Assembly: GCF_001665575.1 (NCBI RefSeq) | Contig: NZ_LZSU01000036.1 | Span: 62,001 to 126,000, forward strand | Origin: Mycobacterium sp. 852013-51886_SCH5428379 | GTDB taxonomy: Bacteria > Actinomycetota > Actinomycetes > Mycobacteriales > Mycobacteriaceae | Direction of reading: 5' to 3' | DNA: 64,000 nucleotides | Part shown: positions 17,829 through 26,919 of the stretch, piece after piece | How the letters are laid out: each line of letters begins with the position of its first letter | Position numbering within the stretch: position 1 is the stretch's first letter | Notes under the pieces: generated by a model | Database searches by the model: none | The model's input: the letters and a program-made list of their open reading frames with translations, nothing else | What the model was told of the DNA's origin: nothing | Program-made: the position numbers and the translations under genes

Positions 17829-20255
17829 TCAAGAGTTCGCTGGCCCTCGTAGACGCGAAATGAGTTCACCTGCTTCGTCTCTGACTCGCCGCGACGGATG
17901 AGCGCCCGAAACATGCTCCACAGCAGACACCAGCCGAGGGTCAACTCTAAGGGACCCGTTTGCCAGACCCCGGATTGCTAAGAGCGGCGCTATCATTCCG
18001 TCGGAATGAATCAGATCAATTAGCCGGAGAACGCAAGGCTCAGACCCAGCGGAAACTGGATTTGACAGCAGGGCCAGGGCGTTCGCGGCATAGCCCTGCA
18101 TTTCTGCGTTTTGCTGATAGCTAGATTGAAGAGCTAGTGGTGTCAGCCACAAATAATCAGCCCTTGCGGCCAGCATCGATAGGCATTTTGCTGCTTCGAT
18201 GCGAGCTCGTGTTGAGTTCATGCCAGCGAGACTCGTCAACATGCCCATAAGCTCGGGTTCCTGGACGAGTTGCCATGATCCAGCCAGCCGGACACCAGCA
18301 GGATATGGGCGGATCGAATCTGCTTCTACCGGCATTGCATCCCGTGCGGTCAGAAGGCTGTCGAGGCCCTCAACGACGGTATCCGTGTGTTCCGCCGGGA
18401 GCTCGATACCGGAGGTCAAAACTCGATCAATCGCGCGGGTCTTGTACTTCCTCGAGACTCTGGGGTCCAGAAGGAACGCGAGGAACGGAGCCCAGACACG
18501 GGTGATTCCCAGGCGTATGAGATCCACCGCGAGTTGAGCCGGATCCAGGCCGCCTCCCGGGAACCTGCCCTTCTGATTCGCCAATTGCAGATCAATGATC
18601 TCGGCGACCACAATATCTGCTGCCGCGTTCAATTGTTCTGGTGGAACGCGGTGGCCAGAAAGTGCGTCGCCGATTACCTCACCAGCCCCAGTGACGTTCG
18701 AAACCGTCTGACCTTCTGCCACGAACTGAACGCCCAACTTCTGACGGGCGACGTCTCGTGTGTATGTCCAGAGATCGGCATCTTCGATCCACGCGGCCCA
18801 ATCGGCACCGCCTTCTGATTCGCGCCAGTCATCACCGACCTCGATACTCTGGAACGCTTTGGCGTAGGCGAGATCTACTGATTGGTCGTAGTTCTCACCG
18901 TTGAGATCCGTGCTGGCCTGCCGAACATCGCTCAAGAGTTTTCGTACCGTCTCGTCGGTTTCACCCGCAGCATTCGCCAGCGATGCGACAGTAAGCCAGC
19001 TGCGTTCCAACCGAGCGAAGTGGGCTGACCATCTCCCCGGATCGTTTGTTGGGCTACCTGCATCAATTAGACCCAAGACAGCAGACAGCGCGCGGGCAGC
19101 CTCAGGTTCTGATAGGAGATCGGCCGCAGCCCGAAGTACAGAAAGATCAGAGCTACGAACGTGACCGGGCGTTAATCTTCGGGCGATGACCTGGCGGGCA
19201 TCGGCGCTAAGGGCGGCTAACGGGCCGCCTAATCTCACTCGGTCGAGTGCGAGCATCAAGTGATCGCTATGCCGCCCGTAACGCAGCAGCCTTAAGCAGT
19301 CAGCATAGTTTGTGCCAGTCTCGCTTAGTTCCGCTTCAACTAGTCTAAGAACAGCTAGATTTTGCCGCGACTCGTACACTGCTCCCGATCCGTACAATTC
19401 ATTGCGAAGATTCACGTAGAATAGGTCGGAACTAGTGTTTCCGAACCTAATGGATCTGTCGCTGTAAAGCCGGCGAAACTGCGACTCCACGAAACGTTCG
19501 TACTGCTCTGCTTCTGTGCGGTGAATAATCAGTATTTCTTCGGACCGCCCATGCTGCACAATGGATCGCCAATCTATTGCGTCCTCGTTCCCCAGCTCAG
19601 ACGGTGTAAATGTGTTGGGAATAGTTGACCAAATCGCATACTGAAGCGCCTCACAAATTCTGCGGATGGTGTCGCCCGAGTCAGTTGTGCTGCCTTTCCC
19701 GACGCTGAAAGCTGGAACGGCTTCTGGTCGAACCTCGGCAAGGAGTGAGTTAGCTTCACTGCTCAGCCGCGTGTCCTTTGATCCCCAATCACGCCTTCGA
19801 AGGCTTAATTGCTGCAGTAAACAGATGCGCACCAGTTTATGCGATAAATCCGCGTTTGCGGCTGTTGCATCTAGGCCGAGAGCCAGAATCTTCTCGACGG
19901 ATTCGCGCTCTTCGAGCTCGGCCAGGGCAGATGCGGCGACTAAGGTCAAAGCGCAGCGTACGCCGAGGTCTAGATCTTCTTCCACCAACAACCCGAACAG
20001 ATCCGTCGTCGCTGCGCGTAGCGTAGAGTCGGCGAACGTCTTTAACGCGAGTTCGGCGCCTAGGGTTTCAGAGTCTTTGTGCGAAGGTTCGGTTTCAATC
20101 TTTGCCGTCGTCGATGGCCACCGAGCTGTAGACCTGCCCAGGATAGCGGTCGCGAGAATTACGTGTGGTTGACGATCATATTCCGGAACTGGAAAGTTTG
20201 GATGAGCGGCTATATCGTGGGGCCGGAGAACCGCGGCTAGCCATTCCAGCTTCAT
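17829..20255 (-). CDS. Large alpha-helical (HEAT-like) hypothetical protein
   Basis: This is an 808-residue protein with no recognised catalytic motif. It is rich in amphipathic helix pairs spaced like HEAT/ARM repeats, for example EAARALSAVLGLIDA, RARIEAAKCLSMLAARADYL and YAANALALLSNP near the C terminus, so it is probably an alpha-solenoid scaffold or sensor. The start overlaps the stop of the upstream esterase gene by 4 nt (ATGA), which implies obligate co-expression. The DNA is AT-richer than the flanks. Position in the defence block suggests a sensor paired with the esterase as effector; this is inference. Confidence 0.75.
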   Translation of the reverse strand: MKLEWLAAVLRPHDIAAHPNFPVPEYDRQPHVILATAILGRSTARWPSTTAKIETEPSHKDSETLGAELALKTFADSTLRAATTDLFGLLVEEDLDLGVRCALTLVAASALAELEERESVEKILALGLDATAANADLSHKLVRICLLQQLSLRRRDWGSKDTRLSSEANSLLAEVRPEAVPAFSVGKGSTTDSGDTIRRICEALQYAIWSTIPNTFTPSELGNEDAIDWRSIVQHGRSEEILIIHRTEAEQYERFVESQFRRLYSDRSIRFGNTSSDLFYVNLRNELYGSGAVYESRQNLAVLRLVEAELSETGTNYADCLRLLRYGRHSDHLMLALDRVRLGGPLAALSADARQVIARRLTPGHVRSSDLSVLRAAADLLSEPEAARALSAVLGLIDAGSPTNDPGRWSAHFARLERSWLTVASLANAAGETDETVRKLLSDVRQASTDLNGENYDQSVDLAYAKAFQSIEVGDDWRESEGGADWAAWIEDADLWTYTRDVARQKLGVQFVAEGQTVSNVTGAGEVIGDALSGHRVPPEQLNAAADIVVAEIIDLQLANQKGRFPGGGLDPAQLAVDLIRLGITRVWAPFLAFLLDPRVSRKYKTRAIDRVLTSGIELPAEHTDTVVEGLDSLLTARDAMPVEADSIRPYPAGVRLAGSWQLVQEPELMGMLTSLAGMNSTRARIEAAKCLSMLAARADYLWLTPLALQSSYQQNAEMQGYAANALALLSNPVSAGSEPCVLRLIDLIHSDGMIAPLLAIRGLANGSLRVDPRLVSAVEHVSGAHPSRRVRDEAGELISRLRGPANS

Positions 20256-21676
20256 CTGTATTCCTCGATATCGGCAAGGCGCCTGTAAGGCGACGGCGGC
20301 TGGAGAATATCGCCCAGTGAGGTCTCTTGAAAATTAGCGAAATTCATTGATTCAGTAAGAATTGAGTCCAACCATTTTCGCATGAGCAACTTGAGCTGAA
20401 CAGAACCTGATGCCCCTTCAATGTAGAACCGCCGGTACGGGCGGTTGGGGGCCAGCCAGGCCTCCATCTTTGTGCAAGCTTGCGCACAATCTCTGCCGAC
20501 TGGCGCCATCGCGACAGTTAGGCTGTTCTCTTGCTGGTGGCGTCGTTGCGCTTCTAATACAATTTTGTGCTCGGACTCCGGCGTCGCGAGCACGCGTTGA
20601 GTACTGTGGACAGAAATCAGCAGGTCAATCCCAGCAGCATCCTCGGCAAGTTGACCTTTATCGTGAATCGCCACCTCAGTCCGGTCGCTACTATGCTCGA
20701 GAGCGACTTCATGTCGAGCCTGATCGTATATAGTTCGATATTCGAAACCACTCGTGTCGGTCCACAATTCAGCGAAAAACAGGGCACGACGTTTCGATTT
20801 CTCGACTGAGTGTGTTGCTGCATGTGCGCGGCCCCGGAACCATTGCGCCCGCAATTGATCGATACGCCTTTTTTCGCGACATAGCCATGTAACTTGTCGC
20901 GAGGTGGCGGAAGTAGGTTTTGGCAACTGCCCATGGTCTAGATCTGGGTAGTAGATTCGATCAGCCGGCATCCCGTAGGTCACGCTGAATTCTTCTGCAA
21001 CAGCATCGGCATTGCCCATGCACACAAATCGAGGAATCAAGAACGGCTTACGACCCGGATCTGCAACTGCTTCGCTTTCGACGTTATTAGTGAAGAATTT
21101 CTCAGTGGACGTGATTCTCTCTGAGAATCGGGCCAACCACTTGAATTCGCGGTAGAACCAGGTCAATAGTGGCAAAGCCATCCAATTGCCGGCGCGAGGG
21201 CTGCCGAGAAGGAACATGCCTCCAATTATCGTGCTGAACGTCTTGTGGTTGTATGTGTGTTGATTTAGATAGTTTTCGATCGCGACATGCGCCAATAACC
21301 CACCGAGACTGTGGCAGACAAAATAGATCGAGCTATAAGTTGCCGAAAGCTCTCGAATAGACTCCGCGAGACGTTCGGCTGCGACTGGAAGATTGACCTT
21401 TCGTTTCAGTGCAGCGATATGTCCCGTGTCGTACCTAAATATTGCGACGTCGATTGCTGTGCCGTCGGGAGTGCCGTTAAATATGTACTTGGGAAAGTCT
21501 AGCCATGTTCCATAGCCGTCACCGTCAAATCCATGGACAAATATAGCAAGCGTTTGTCCAGGACGGCCGGGATTCCGGTGAAGGTTCATGCCCGACTCGT
21601 CGAAATCGCATCGTGAGAACGACGACTGTGGGCAGTCGTTGTAATACACGGGCGAGCGATTTAGGACTGGGGGCAT
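20252..21676 (-). CDS. Serine esterase/lipase fused to a possible TIR-like domain
   Basis: This 474-residue protein has an N-terminal alpha/beta-hydrolase domain with the oxyanion region LAIFVHGFDGDGYGTW, nucleophile elbow FVCHSLGGLLAH and a candidate His in DLDHGQLPKP. After about residue 285 a second alpha/beta domain begins (RRALFFAELWTDTSGFEYRT) and continues with AAGIDLLISVHSTQRV and LTVAMAPVG. That layout suggests a TIR-like or Rossmannoid fold, but the signature residues are not clear. Start is ATG 21676; an ATG at 21589 is an alternative. It is coupled to the solenoid gene downstream. It may be a membrane- or metabolite-degrading abortive-infection effector. Confidence 0.75.
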   Translation of the reverse strand: MPPVLNRSPVYYNDCPQSSFSRCDFDESGMNLHRNPGRPGQTLAIFVHGFDGDGYGTWLDFPKYIFNGTPDGTAIDVAIFRYDTGHIAALKRKVNLPVAAERLAESIRELSATYSSIYFVCHSLGGLLAHVAIENYLNQHTYNHKTFSTIIGGMFLLGSPRAGNWMALPLLTWFYREFKWLARFSERITSTEKFFTNNVESEAVADPGRKPFLIPRFVCMGNADAVAEEFSVTYGMPADRIYYPDLDHGQLPKPTSATSRQVTWLCREKRRIDQLRAQWFRGRAHAATHSVEKSKRRALFFAELWTDTSGFEYRTIYDQARHEVALEHSSDRTEVAIHDKGQLAEDAAGIDLLISVHSTQRVLATPESEHKIVLEAQRRHQQENSLTVAMAPVGRDCAQACTKMEAWLAPNRPYRRFYIEGASGSVQLKLLMRKWLDSILTESMNFANFQETSLGDILQPPSPYRRLADIEEYR

Positions 21677-21922
21677 GGGCAGGCGGTATTATCGTACAAA
21701 CCTAGTTCCTTTGAAGGGGATGATCGCATTCTATTGAAATGTTCAGGCGCGTCGTGCCCATTGCTTCGCGGCGCGCAATGTCGCAAGTGTGTGCCCATGC
21801 GCTAATTCTTGTCCTGATTAGACACGCTAGAACCGCACCGGGTCGCGGCGGTGATTCGGTCTGCGCGGTGGATGAAATTGACGGTCGACCGCTCCCTTTC
21901 GCGCAGGGACTGCTCGATTCGT
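21677..21922. other. Intergenic region, no gene seen
   Basis: This 246-bp AT-rich gap lies between the esterase start and the type ISP stop. It should hold the promoter of the esterase operon. No supported ORF or RNA was found. Confidence 0.4.
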
Positions 21923-24900
21923 TTACTCATCAGGAGCCTCGGCCAAGAGTGTGACTAGCTTGGCCGTTTCCACACTGACGGTCGTAACCCTCTTGATGAG
22001 GTTAACGATATAGGTCGGGTCGTTGTGCTCGTCACACCAGTCGTTGGGGTCGTTGACGATGCCGGACGCTTTGTCAGTCTTGACTTGGTAGCGATCGATA
22101 AGCCATTCAAGTGCGGTGCGCGAGCCGAGGATGTACTCGTGCGCGGTGTCGGGGATACCAGCGATGGTGATGCGGCCGTTGTACAGAATCGCTGATTTGT
22201 CGGTCTTCGAACGCCAGCGCATCTTTGCGACTCTCCATGTTTCGCGATCTTTGGGGTCGGTTCCCGATTTGAGGTTCACTTCCAGCGGATAAGGCTCTGA
22301 CTGTTCGTAATTGAGATGAAGCTGCGCAAGCTTGCGGCCGATGTCGGCAACGAACTTGAAACGTTCAGCACCGTTCGGTGTAGGCACGTGCGGAAGCATC
22401 TTCTTCAAGTCAGCGGCGTAGCGGGATCGGTACGCAGGGTCGTGCAGGATGCCGTAGACGTAGTAAAAGATGTCATCTTTTTCGACCGGGGCTCGGATTG
22501 CGTCCCGGTACCACACGAGTATCTGGTCGGTGATGTTGTCGAGGCGACGGTAGCCGTGTTCATCGACGTCACCATTTTCGGATAAGTCCAGCGTTCCCTC
22601 GTCAGCCTTCTGGTACCTCCAGCGGGTGAAGAACTGAGCGGTGTCAAGCAGATGCAGATTGGGTAGCTCAGAGGTGATGAATGGCGTGAACTCGAAGTGT
22701 GATGCAGGGCCTGTAAGAACTATCCCGACATTCTTATGCCTTGGGGTGGGGAATAAGGCGGGCAGCTGATACAGCATTGCGTTCATATCCCGGTGGAAGT
22801 AGCAGTACTGCTTGGTGAACGGCCTGTACATCGCAGGTGTAACTGCGGAATCCACGTAGCGATACTCACGGTTCTTAACGAGGTCTTGTTTTGCGTTGCG
22901 GTTCCAGCTGATTCGGTCCAGACGCATATGCTGCGGGTGGGTATCGAGGAATATGTTCACCGCATCTTCAATTCGCTTCGTGGAGTCCGCGGCTAGCGTG
23001 GCGAAGTCCGTGCGGGCATCCTCATAGGTCCCGATCATCGTCTTGACTTGCGTCTCGAGTTTGCTCTTGGAGAAGTTGTAGCACCAGGCATCTCTGCCCG
23101 TTGCGAGGCCGAGGGAATAGGTGGCGAATACGCTTGGCAGACTTGAATCGTCGCCCTTCTTTCGTCCGAGCGCCGGCCATGAACCAAACGCTGAGTTGCG
23201 TTGGTTAATCCAGTCACCCTCCTCGCTAGGGACAATATCCCTCCACTCGGGACTGTCGAGAGTGCTGTCGGAGACAATCCGAAGCTTCTGCTCGCGACTG
23301 AGATACTCGCCAACATCGCGGTAGTGAATCTGGCAAGAGCCTGCGTGGGCAGGGGCCTTTACTCCTATCAGGATGGCTACGGTGTTTCGGCTGCCCCCGC
23401 CGAAGACCTTGCCGCCTTCTCTGCGTGACAGTTCTCCCGCGGTGCGTTGATTGCCGCGCAGGTTGTACACGTAGATATGGCTGTAGTCCTCAGCGAGGGT
23501 TAGGCGTATGCCGTCTGCGGTGTTGCCGTCGATCCAGCCACCGTTGGACACGAAGGCCACAACGCCGATGTCGCCAATCCTGTCTGTAGCCCAACGGAGA
23601 GCGCGGATGTAGGAGTCGTAGAGCGTCCGTTGGCTGCGCGCCGTTGAGCGCCTTGCATAGGTAGCTTCAATGCGGCGGTCCAGGGTGGGGTATCTGTTGT
23701 TGGCGTTGAGATCGTTGGCACTGGTCTGTCCGACGCTGTAGGGCGGGTTGCCAATGATGACGCCAATTGGAGTCGCTATCTCTGCGGCAATTCGTTCGTT
23801 GTTCGCCGCGAAGACCTCTGCGTCGAGTGTGTCGTCGGCTTCGTGGATCTGGAAGGTATCGGCCAAGACGATGCCGGGAAATGGCTCGTAATCATCGGCG
23901 CCGGTGGTCTTGCCGGTCAGAGCGTGATACGTAGTTTCGATGTTCACCGCGGCGATGTAATACGCGAGCAGCATGATCTCGTTGGCGTGAAGCTCTTCTG
24001 AGTACTTGCGTTTCAGATCGCCAGGAGTGATGAGCCCGGATTGCAGTAATCGGGTCAGGAAGGTGCCTGTGCCGGTGAAGCCGTCAAGGATGTGCACGCC
24101 TTCGTCCGTCAAGCCTTTTCCGAGATGGGCGCGGCTGGCGTGGTCGGCGGCTCGGAGGATGAAGTCGACTACTTCCACCGGGGTATAGACGATGCCGAGA
24201 GCATCGGACTGCTTCTTGAATGCGGTTCGGAAGAACTTTTCGTAGAGGTCGGCTATCAGGTGCTGTTTACCGTCAGCGCTGACAACCTGTTCGGCGCGTA
24301 ATCGCACTGAGTCGTAGAACTTGTCGAGGCGGGCAGTCTCGGATTCGAGGCCCGTGCCGTCGAGAGCATCGACCATCGCCTGCATCACCTTGGAGACAGG
24401 GTTGTGGATGGCGAAGTCGTGGCCGGCAAACAACGCATCGAACACCGGCTTCGTGATCAGATGTTGTGACAGCATGCTGATTGCATCCGAGCGGGTAACG
24501 GAGTCATTGAGATTGTCACGCAACCCTTTTAGAAACCAATCGAACTGCTCGATGACCGCTTTATCGGCGCTCGGGTCATCGAGTATGGCGTTGATTCTTG
24601 TGATTTGGGCTTGGGCGATGTCTGCGACGTCGGTAGCCCATTGGTCCCAGTACACGCGTGTGCCGACTTTATCGACGATGCGTGTGTAGATGGCCTCCTG
24701 CCATTCCGATAGCGAGAACAGCGCCATCTGCGCTGGCACAGCTTTCGTCGGCACTTCGGTGTCGCCGTCAGTACCGTTCGCCGTCGGACCGATGTGGCCG
24801 CCAAGAAGGCGGTTGTTGCCCTGGCCGGTCTTCTTGTCGGTCTGGTTGAGCGCGATGCTGTTGATCATCGCGTCGAATCGTTCGTCGTGAGAGCGCAAAG

Positions 24901-26812
24901 CGTTGAGCACCTGCCACACCACTTTGAATCGCACATTGTCAGCCAGCGCGGTGGCTGGGTCGACACCCGCGGGGACTGCGACGGGCAGGATGACATAGCC
25001 GTAGTCCTTGCCGGGGGATAGCCGCATGACACGCCCGACGGATTGCACGACGTCGACTATGGAGTTGCGCGGGTGCAGGAACAGAACCGCATCGAGGGCC
25101 GGCACGTCCACGCCTTCGGATAAGCAGCGAGCGTTGGTGAGGATGCGACATTCGCCTTCAGCGACTGGCGATTTGAGCCAGGCTAGTTCGGCGTTGCGTT
25201 CCAGCGCGTTGAAAGTGCCGTCGACGTGGTGCACCTCGCAAGCGAGGTCGCGATTGGTGCCCTCGACGGGGTGCCCCTCGTTTTCCTGCTTGTTTAGGGA
25301 TTCCTGGTAAGCGGTGACGACGCGGGGAAAGAGGTCGGCAATGTGCTTGGAGGTGGCGATGTCTTTAGCGAAGGCGACCGCTCTCTGCATCGGAGGCTCA
25401 CCGAGGGTGAAGCTGGGAGTTCCGTCGGCGGTGGCGCCTGCGCGTTTTGCGAGCCCGTTCCAGCAACCGATGATTTTGGAGGCGTCGTCGAGGTTTGGGA
25501 TCTCGCCGAAGATGGCTTGCTGCTGCTGCAGGGGTGCAGCCATGACCGATTCGTCGACGGTCAGCACGAGGACTTTGTAGTCGGTGAGCAGTCCGTGTTC
25601 GACCGCATCCCCGAAGGACAGGTGGTGAAACTCCGGGCCGTAGCGCAGCTCGTCGTCCATCGACACCAGCTCGGCGGAATGTTGGTCGGCTTTGTCTTTC
25701 ACGGCGTCGCTGAAGATGCGCGGAGTGGCTGTCATGTACAGCCGCAGGTTGGCGTGCAGGTAGCCGTTGTCGTGGATGCGGACAAAGTTCGAGTCGTCTT
25801 CGCCGGCCAAGGTGACGCCGGTGGTGCGGTGGGCCTCATCGCAGATCGCGAGGTCGAAGTCGTCCAACCCCAGCGTTTGCGCGTCGGCGACAGTCGGCAG
25901 CGACTGATAGGTCGAGAACACGACGGTGAGGCCCTTAGCGCGCTTACGGTGCGCCATGGCGTCGACGAGGTTGGCGGGGCTTGTGGTGACAGGGATGGGG
26001 ACGTCGTGGACGTTGAAGTCTTCGGCGTTTCGCAGCCGTCCAACTTTGGTGTCGGAGCACACGGCGAATGCGCGTATGTCGAGTGCGGTTTGGGCGGTCC
26101 ACTCGCGCAGCGACTGGCTTAATAGCGAGATAGACGGGACCAGGAACAGGATGCGGGCGGTGCCACCGTTTTCGCTGGCGACGCGCTCGGCGAGCTTGAG
26201 GGCGGTGAACGTCTTGCCGGTGCCGCACGCCATGATCAGCTTGCCGCGGTCATTGCCGACCGCGTATCCGGCCAGCACTGCGCCGATCGCCTCGACCTGG
26301 TGTGGGCGCGGTTGCTTACGTTCGGCGGGGGACAGCTCGATGGTCAGGCTGTCCTGCGGCCAGGCAATGTCCCAGTCGATGGGTGATTCGGCGATGTCTG
26401 CGAGATTTATCCGCTGCACCGGGATGGCCTGATCGTCCAGGGCGTCCTCAGCGTTCTTTCCCCACTTGTCCGTCGTGGAGATGATCACGCGGTTGGTGAA
26501 GGGTTTCTTGCCTGAGGCGGTGAAAAACGAGTCGATATCTGCCTTGGCAAGAGTGTGCGTGGGCTCGTAAAACTTGCATTGGATGGCCGTGTAATTGCCT
26601 GTGTCGCGCTCGCGTGCCACCAGGTCGATACCGGTATCGGGCTTGCCCTGACGGTCCGGCCAGTCGATCCAACGCCAGACCGATTCGTACTGCTGGTTTA
26701 GCGCCGGATCGAGTTCGAAGAAGCGCACCATGAGCTGTTCAAACAAGGTGCCGCGGTCGACGTTGGTCGGCGCTCGACGGAACGCGTCGATAACGTCGTT
26801 AATCGATCCCAA
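21923..26812 (-). CDS. Type ISP single-chain restriction-modification enzyme
   Basis: This 1629-residue protein matches the LlaGI/LlaBIII architecture: nuclease, translocase, methyltransferase and target recognition in one chain. The N-terminal Mrr-like nuclease shows TGIDLVARERD and YTAIQCKFYEP (D...QxK). The SF2 helicase has LIMACGTGKT (about residue 198), AICDEAHR (about 328), YMTATPR and QSVGRVMRL. An N6-adenine methyltransferase follows with ILDGFTGTGTF (about 913) and IIGNPPYSVGQ (about 1022). The last 450 residues should carry the recognition domain. No frameshift or missing motif is seen, so it is probably active. It is divergent from the GmrSD-like gene across 107 bp. Confidence 0.92.
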   Translation of the reverse strand: MGSINDVIDAFRRAPTNVDRGTLFEQLMVRFFELDPALNQQYESVWRWIDWPDRQGKPDTGIDLVARERDTGNYTAIQCKFYEPTHTLAKADIDSFFTASGKKPFTNRVIISTTDKWGKNAEDALDDQAIPVQRINLADIAESPIDWDIAWPQDSLTIELSPAERKQPRPHQVEAIGAVLAGYAVGNDRGKLIMACGTGKTFTALKLAERVASENGGTARILFLVPSISLLSQSLREWTAQTALDIRAFAVCSDTKVGRLRNAEDFNVHDVPIPVTTSPANLVDAMAHRKRAKGLTVVFSTYQSLPTVADAQTLGLDDFDLAICDEAHRTTGVTLAGEDDSNFVRIHDNGYLHANLRLYMTATPRIFSDAVKDKADQHSAELVSMDDELRYGPEFHHLSFGDAVEHGLLTDYKVLVLTVDESVMAAPLQQQQAIFGEIPNLDDASKIIGCWNGLAKRAGATADGTPSFTLGEPPMQRAVAFAKDIATSKHIADLFPRVVTAYQESLNKQENEGHPVEGTNRDLACEVHHVDGTFNALERNAELAWLKSPVAEGECRILTNARCLSEGVDVPALDAVLFLHPRNSIVDVVQSVGRVMRLSPGKDYGYVILPVAVPAGVDPATALADNVRFKVVWQVLNALRSHDERFDAMINSIALNQTDKKTGQGNNRLLGGHIGPTANGTDGDTEVPTKAVPAQMALFSLSEWQEAIYTRIVDKVGTRVYWDQWATDVADIAQAQITRINAILDDPSADKAVIEQFDWFLKGLRDNLNDSVTRSDAISMLSQHLITKPVFDALFAGHDFAIHNPVSKVMQAMVDALDGTGLESETARLDKFYDSVRLRAEQVVSADGKQHLIADLYEKFFRTAFKKQSDALGIVYTPVEVVDFILRAADHASRAHLGKGLTDEGVHILDGFTGTGTFLTRLLQSGLITPGDLKRKYSEELHANEIMLLAYYIAAVNIETTYHALTGKTTGADDYEPFPGIVLADTFQIHEADDTLDAEVFAANNERIAAEIATPIGVIIGNPPYSVGQTSANDLNANNRYPTLDRRIEATYARRSTARSQRTLYDSYIRALRWATDRIGDIGVVAFVSNGGWIDGNTADGIRLTLAEDYSHIYVYNLRGNQRTAGELSRREGGKVFGGGSRNTVAILIGVKAPAHAGSCQIHYRDVGEYLSREQKLRIVSDSTLDSPEWRDIVPSEEGDWINQRNSAFGSWPALGRKKGDDSSLPSVFATYSLGLATGRDAWCYNFSKSKLETQVKTMIGTYEDARTDFATLAADSTKRIEDAVNIFLDTHPQHMRLDRISWNRNAKQDLVKNREYRYVDSAVTPAMYRPFTKQYCYFHRDMNAMLYQLPALFPTPRHKNVGIVLTGPASHFEFTPFITSELPNLHLLDTAQFFTRWRYQKADEGTLDLSENGDVDEHGYRRLDNITDQILVWYRDAIRAPVEKDDIFYYVYGILHDPAYRSRYAADLKKMLPHVPTPNGAERFKFVADIGRKLAQLHLNYEQSEPYPLEVNLKSGTDPKDRETWRVAKMRWRSKTDKSAILYNGRITIAGIPDTAHEYILGSRTALEWLIDRYQVKTDKASGIVNDPNDWCDEHNDPTYIVNLIKRVTTVSVETAKLVTLLAEAPDE

Positions 26813-26919
26813 ACCCGCCCCCTTCGGGCAACGCCGTCGTAGATTGCCCTCTCGGGAAGAACATAGTCACAAACGCTACCGACAACATCCAACGGCGCCG
26901 CCTGACTATCCTGCGTTAG

